Of a stretch of DNA of 64,000 nt, positions 62,940-64,000 are shown in pieces. Positions within the stretch are counted from its first letter, which is position 1. Every line of letters starts with the position of its first letter. This stretch comes from Hetaerina americana (Eukaryota; Arthropoda; Insecta; Odonata; Calopterygidae). A program made the translations under genes and the position numbers. Where the stretch lies: positions 42,143,527-42,207,526 of the forward strand of contig JAKTNV010000010.1 in assembly GCA_022747635.1 (NCBI GenBank). The letters are read 5' to 3'. The notes under the pieces are model-generated. The model had not been told where the DNA came from. It made no database searches and was given only the letters and a program-made list of their open reading frames with translations.

Positions 62940-63359
62940 ATGTATCATATTATCGAACTTGACCGCCGTTCAATGAATAAGTGGTTTGTTGTTGCTTTCG
63001 CCTTGCTGCCGGTTGGCTCGATTGTGCTCCATGCAGAATTCCTGCGCAGAACACCTAAACAATTTTCTCAGATCTCAACGACGACGGCCGCCGCACTCAC
63101 CACCCAACAGCGTTCCAATAATCCCATTCATCCAACCTCCCATCGCTTTAGCCATTACAGCTTCACTTCAGGCGTGTGCGTCACCGCTCATTCCGATATG
63201 AATCCCTTCTTCAATGGCATTGAGTCAATACCGCCCCCTTCGGACACAGCGGCATCTGAGCTCGGTTTCTTCGAATTGCACATTGATCTAAGTCGTTTGA
63301 ATTCAACGGTTGTTCAGCTTTATTGTGTTTTAGATTTTTACGTCTCTTTTTGGAACTTG
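62940..63359 (+). CDS. Unrecognised possible 5' coding exon with N-terminal membrane segment
   Basis: 140 codons open from ATG 62940 to a strong donor GTAAGT at 63360 (phase 0). A second ATG at 62973 begins MNKWFVVAFALLPVGSIVLH, a good signal-anchor or signal peptide, followed by basic FLRR, a T/S/P-rich stretch and a segment ending LHIDLSRLNSTVVQLYCVLD. The block is CpG-richer than its flanks. The layout would suit a type II membrane or secreted protein, but I do not recognise it and no second exon is visible. Confidence 0.3.
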
Positions 63360-63440
63360 GTAAGTAAATTTGATTTTACTGTGACAGCTGGGCATGTTGT
63401 TGAAGACCGCACGGTAGAAGAGAGAATATTTGCAGAGTGA

Positions 63441-64000
63441 TGTGAAAGAAAGGAGATACTGGGCTTTTCGGATAGCGCGAGGGCCAATTGGAGAAGGAAA
63501 TAATTTAGGGGGAACAAGAGGAAGTTCATGCAGTACTTAATATGTTTTAGGCGGATACCGTCCAAAACCTACCGTGAATAGTTAGATTATCTATGGCGGC
63601 AATGAGATGTGAATATTTCGTCATTTTTTGTTTTACGTAAATGGGTATTACTAACATAACAATGACTGGTAAATTGAGGTTCAAGTGTGAAATATTACTA
63701 AAAATGCGGATACGTGAATATCAACAGCTAATGATGATTGGAGAAACACCCTCTAATCTAATAATTGGAAAGTGTTTAGAAACAAAATCTTATTAGTAAG
63801 GATCAGCTCCGGTAGTCCAATTGATCTCCAGCCTGTACTGTTAATGGTCGATTGGGACACGCAAAACACCTATGGCTCATGAAAACTGTGTAAACTTTTG
63901 AGGTAATAGGCAATAGGATAGCCTAGAGAGTTGTTGCTAACCTCACAAGACACGGGTCCATAACGCATTGACCTGTTAAAAGAAGTAAATTTGAATATTC
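63441..64000. other. Right edge, nothing recognised
   Basis: AT-rich sequence without supported gene or repeat; it could be intron if the preceding ORF is a real exon. Confidence 0.4.

Overview
The window looks like nuclear DNA from an arthropod, most likely an insect. It is AT-rich, its genes have GT-AG introns and are sparse, and it is full of decayed mariner-type, copia-type and non-LTR retroelements. No prokaryotic gene organisation is visible. The species cannot be named from the sequence alone. All identifications come from protein-motif recognition by eye.

Three cellular genes are supported. (1) The left edge (69-879, minus) holds four 5' coding exons of the checkpoint kinase CHK1 (grapes); the gene runs off the left end. 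(2) TLCD5/TMEM136, a TLC-domain membrane protein, starts head-to-head with CHK1. Its first coding exon is 1928-2114 and its last is 18508-18995, separated by a 16.4-kb intron loaded with transposons. The roughly 1-kb CHK1/TLCD5 gap contains a CpG-rich stretch with an E2F-like site. (3) RBM7-like, an RRM protein of the nuclear exosome targeting type, is on the minus strand (34968-36110) in two coding exons. Three weaker candidates are a 5'-exon-like ORF at 47653-47870 (minus), a CpG/CCAAT-rich possible first exon near 53220-53403, and an open exon with a clean donor at 62940-63359.

Mobile DNA, left to right. An intact 356-aa mariner transposase with 26-bp inverted repeats lies at 2913-4248. 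A 222-bp retroposon with a perfect 11-bp target duplication and a (TAC)n tail is at 4455-4676. A 5'-truncated non-LTR element (8230-9240, minus) is interrupted by a head-to-head foldback. A copia relic (12010-13560, minus) contains a second kind of foldback. A deleted mariner lies at 13781-14660. RTE-like endonuclease/RT relics lie at 14680-15330, 39340-41600 and 46115-47130 (minus) and 27420-30080 (plus); the last carries a 261-bp element with 30-bp inverted ends. A CR1/Jockey-like relic (41640-44483) abuts a Tigger/jerky-type DDE relic (44510-45560). An inverted pair of related repeats lies at 37826-38190 and 45740-46112. A mariner inserted into another mariner lies at 53682-55526. A further mariner relic is at 56190-56830.

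The most unusual signal is a short dispersed motif (CCTGATGATG, small hairpin, GAAAC, AATAAAGG.., GTGGAAA) found in at least four copies (near 8.6, 57.6 and 59.8 kb). Its hairpin arms change between copies while mostly staying paired, and its core resembles a hammerhead ribozyme. The nested mariner pair is also informative: removing the inner element and one TA restores the outer reading frame at the junction.
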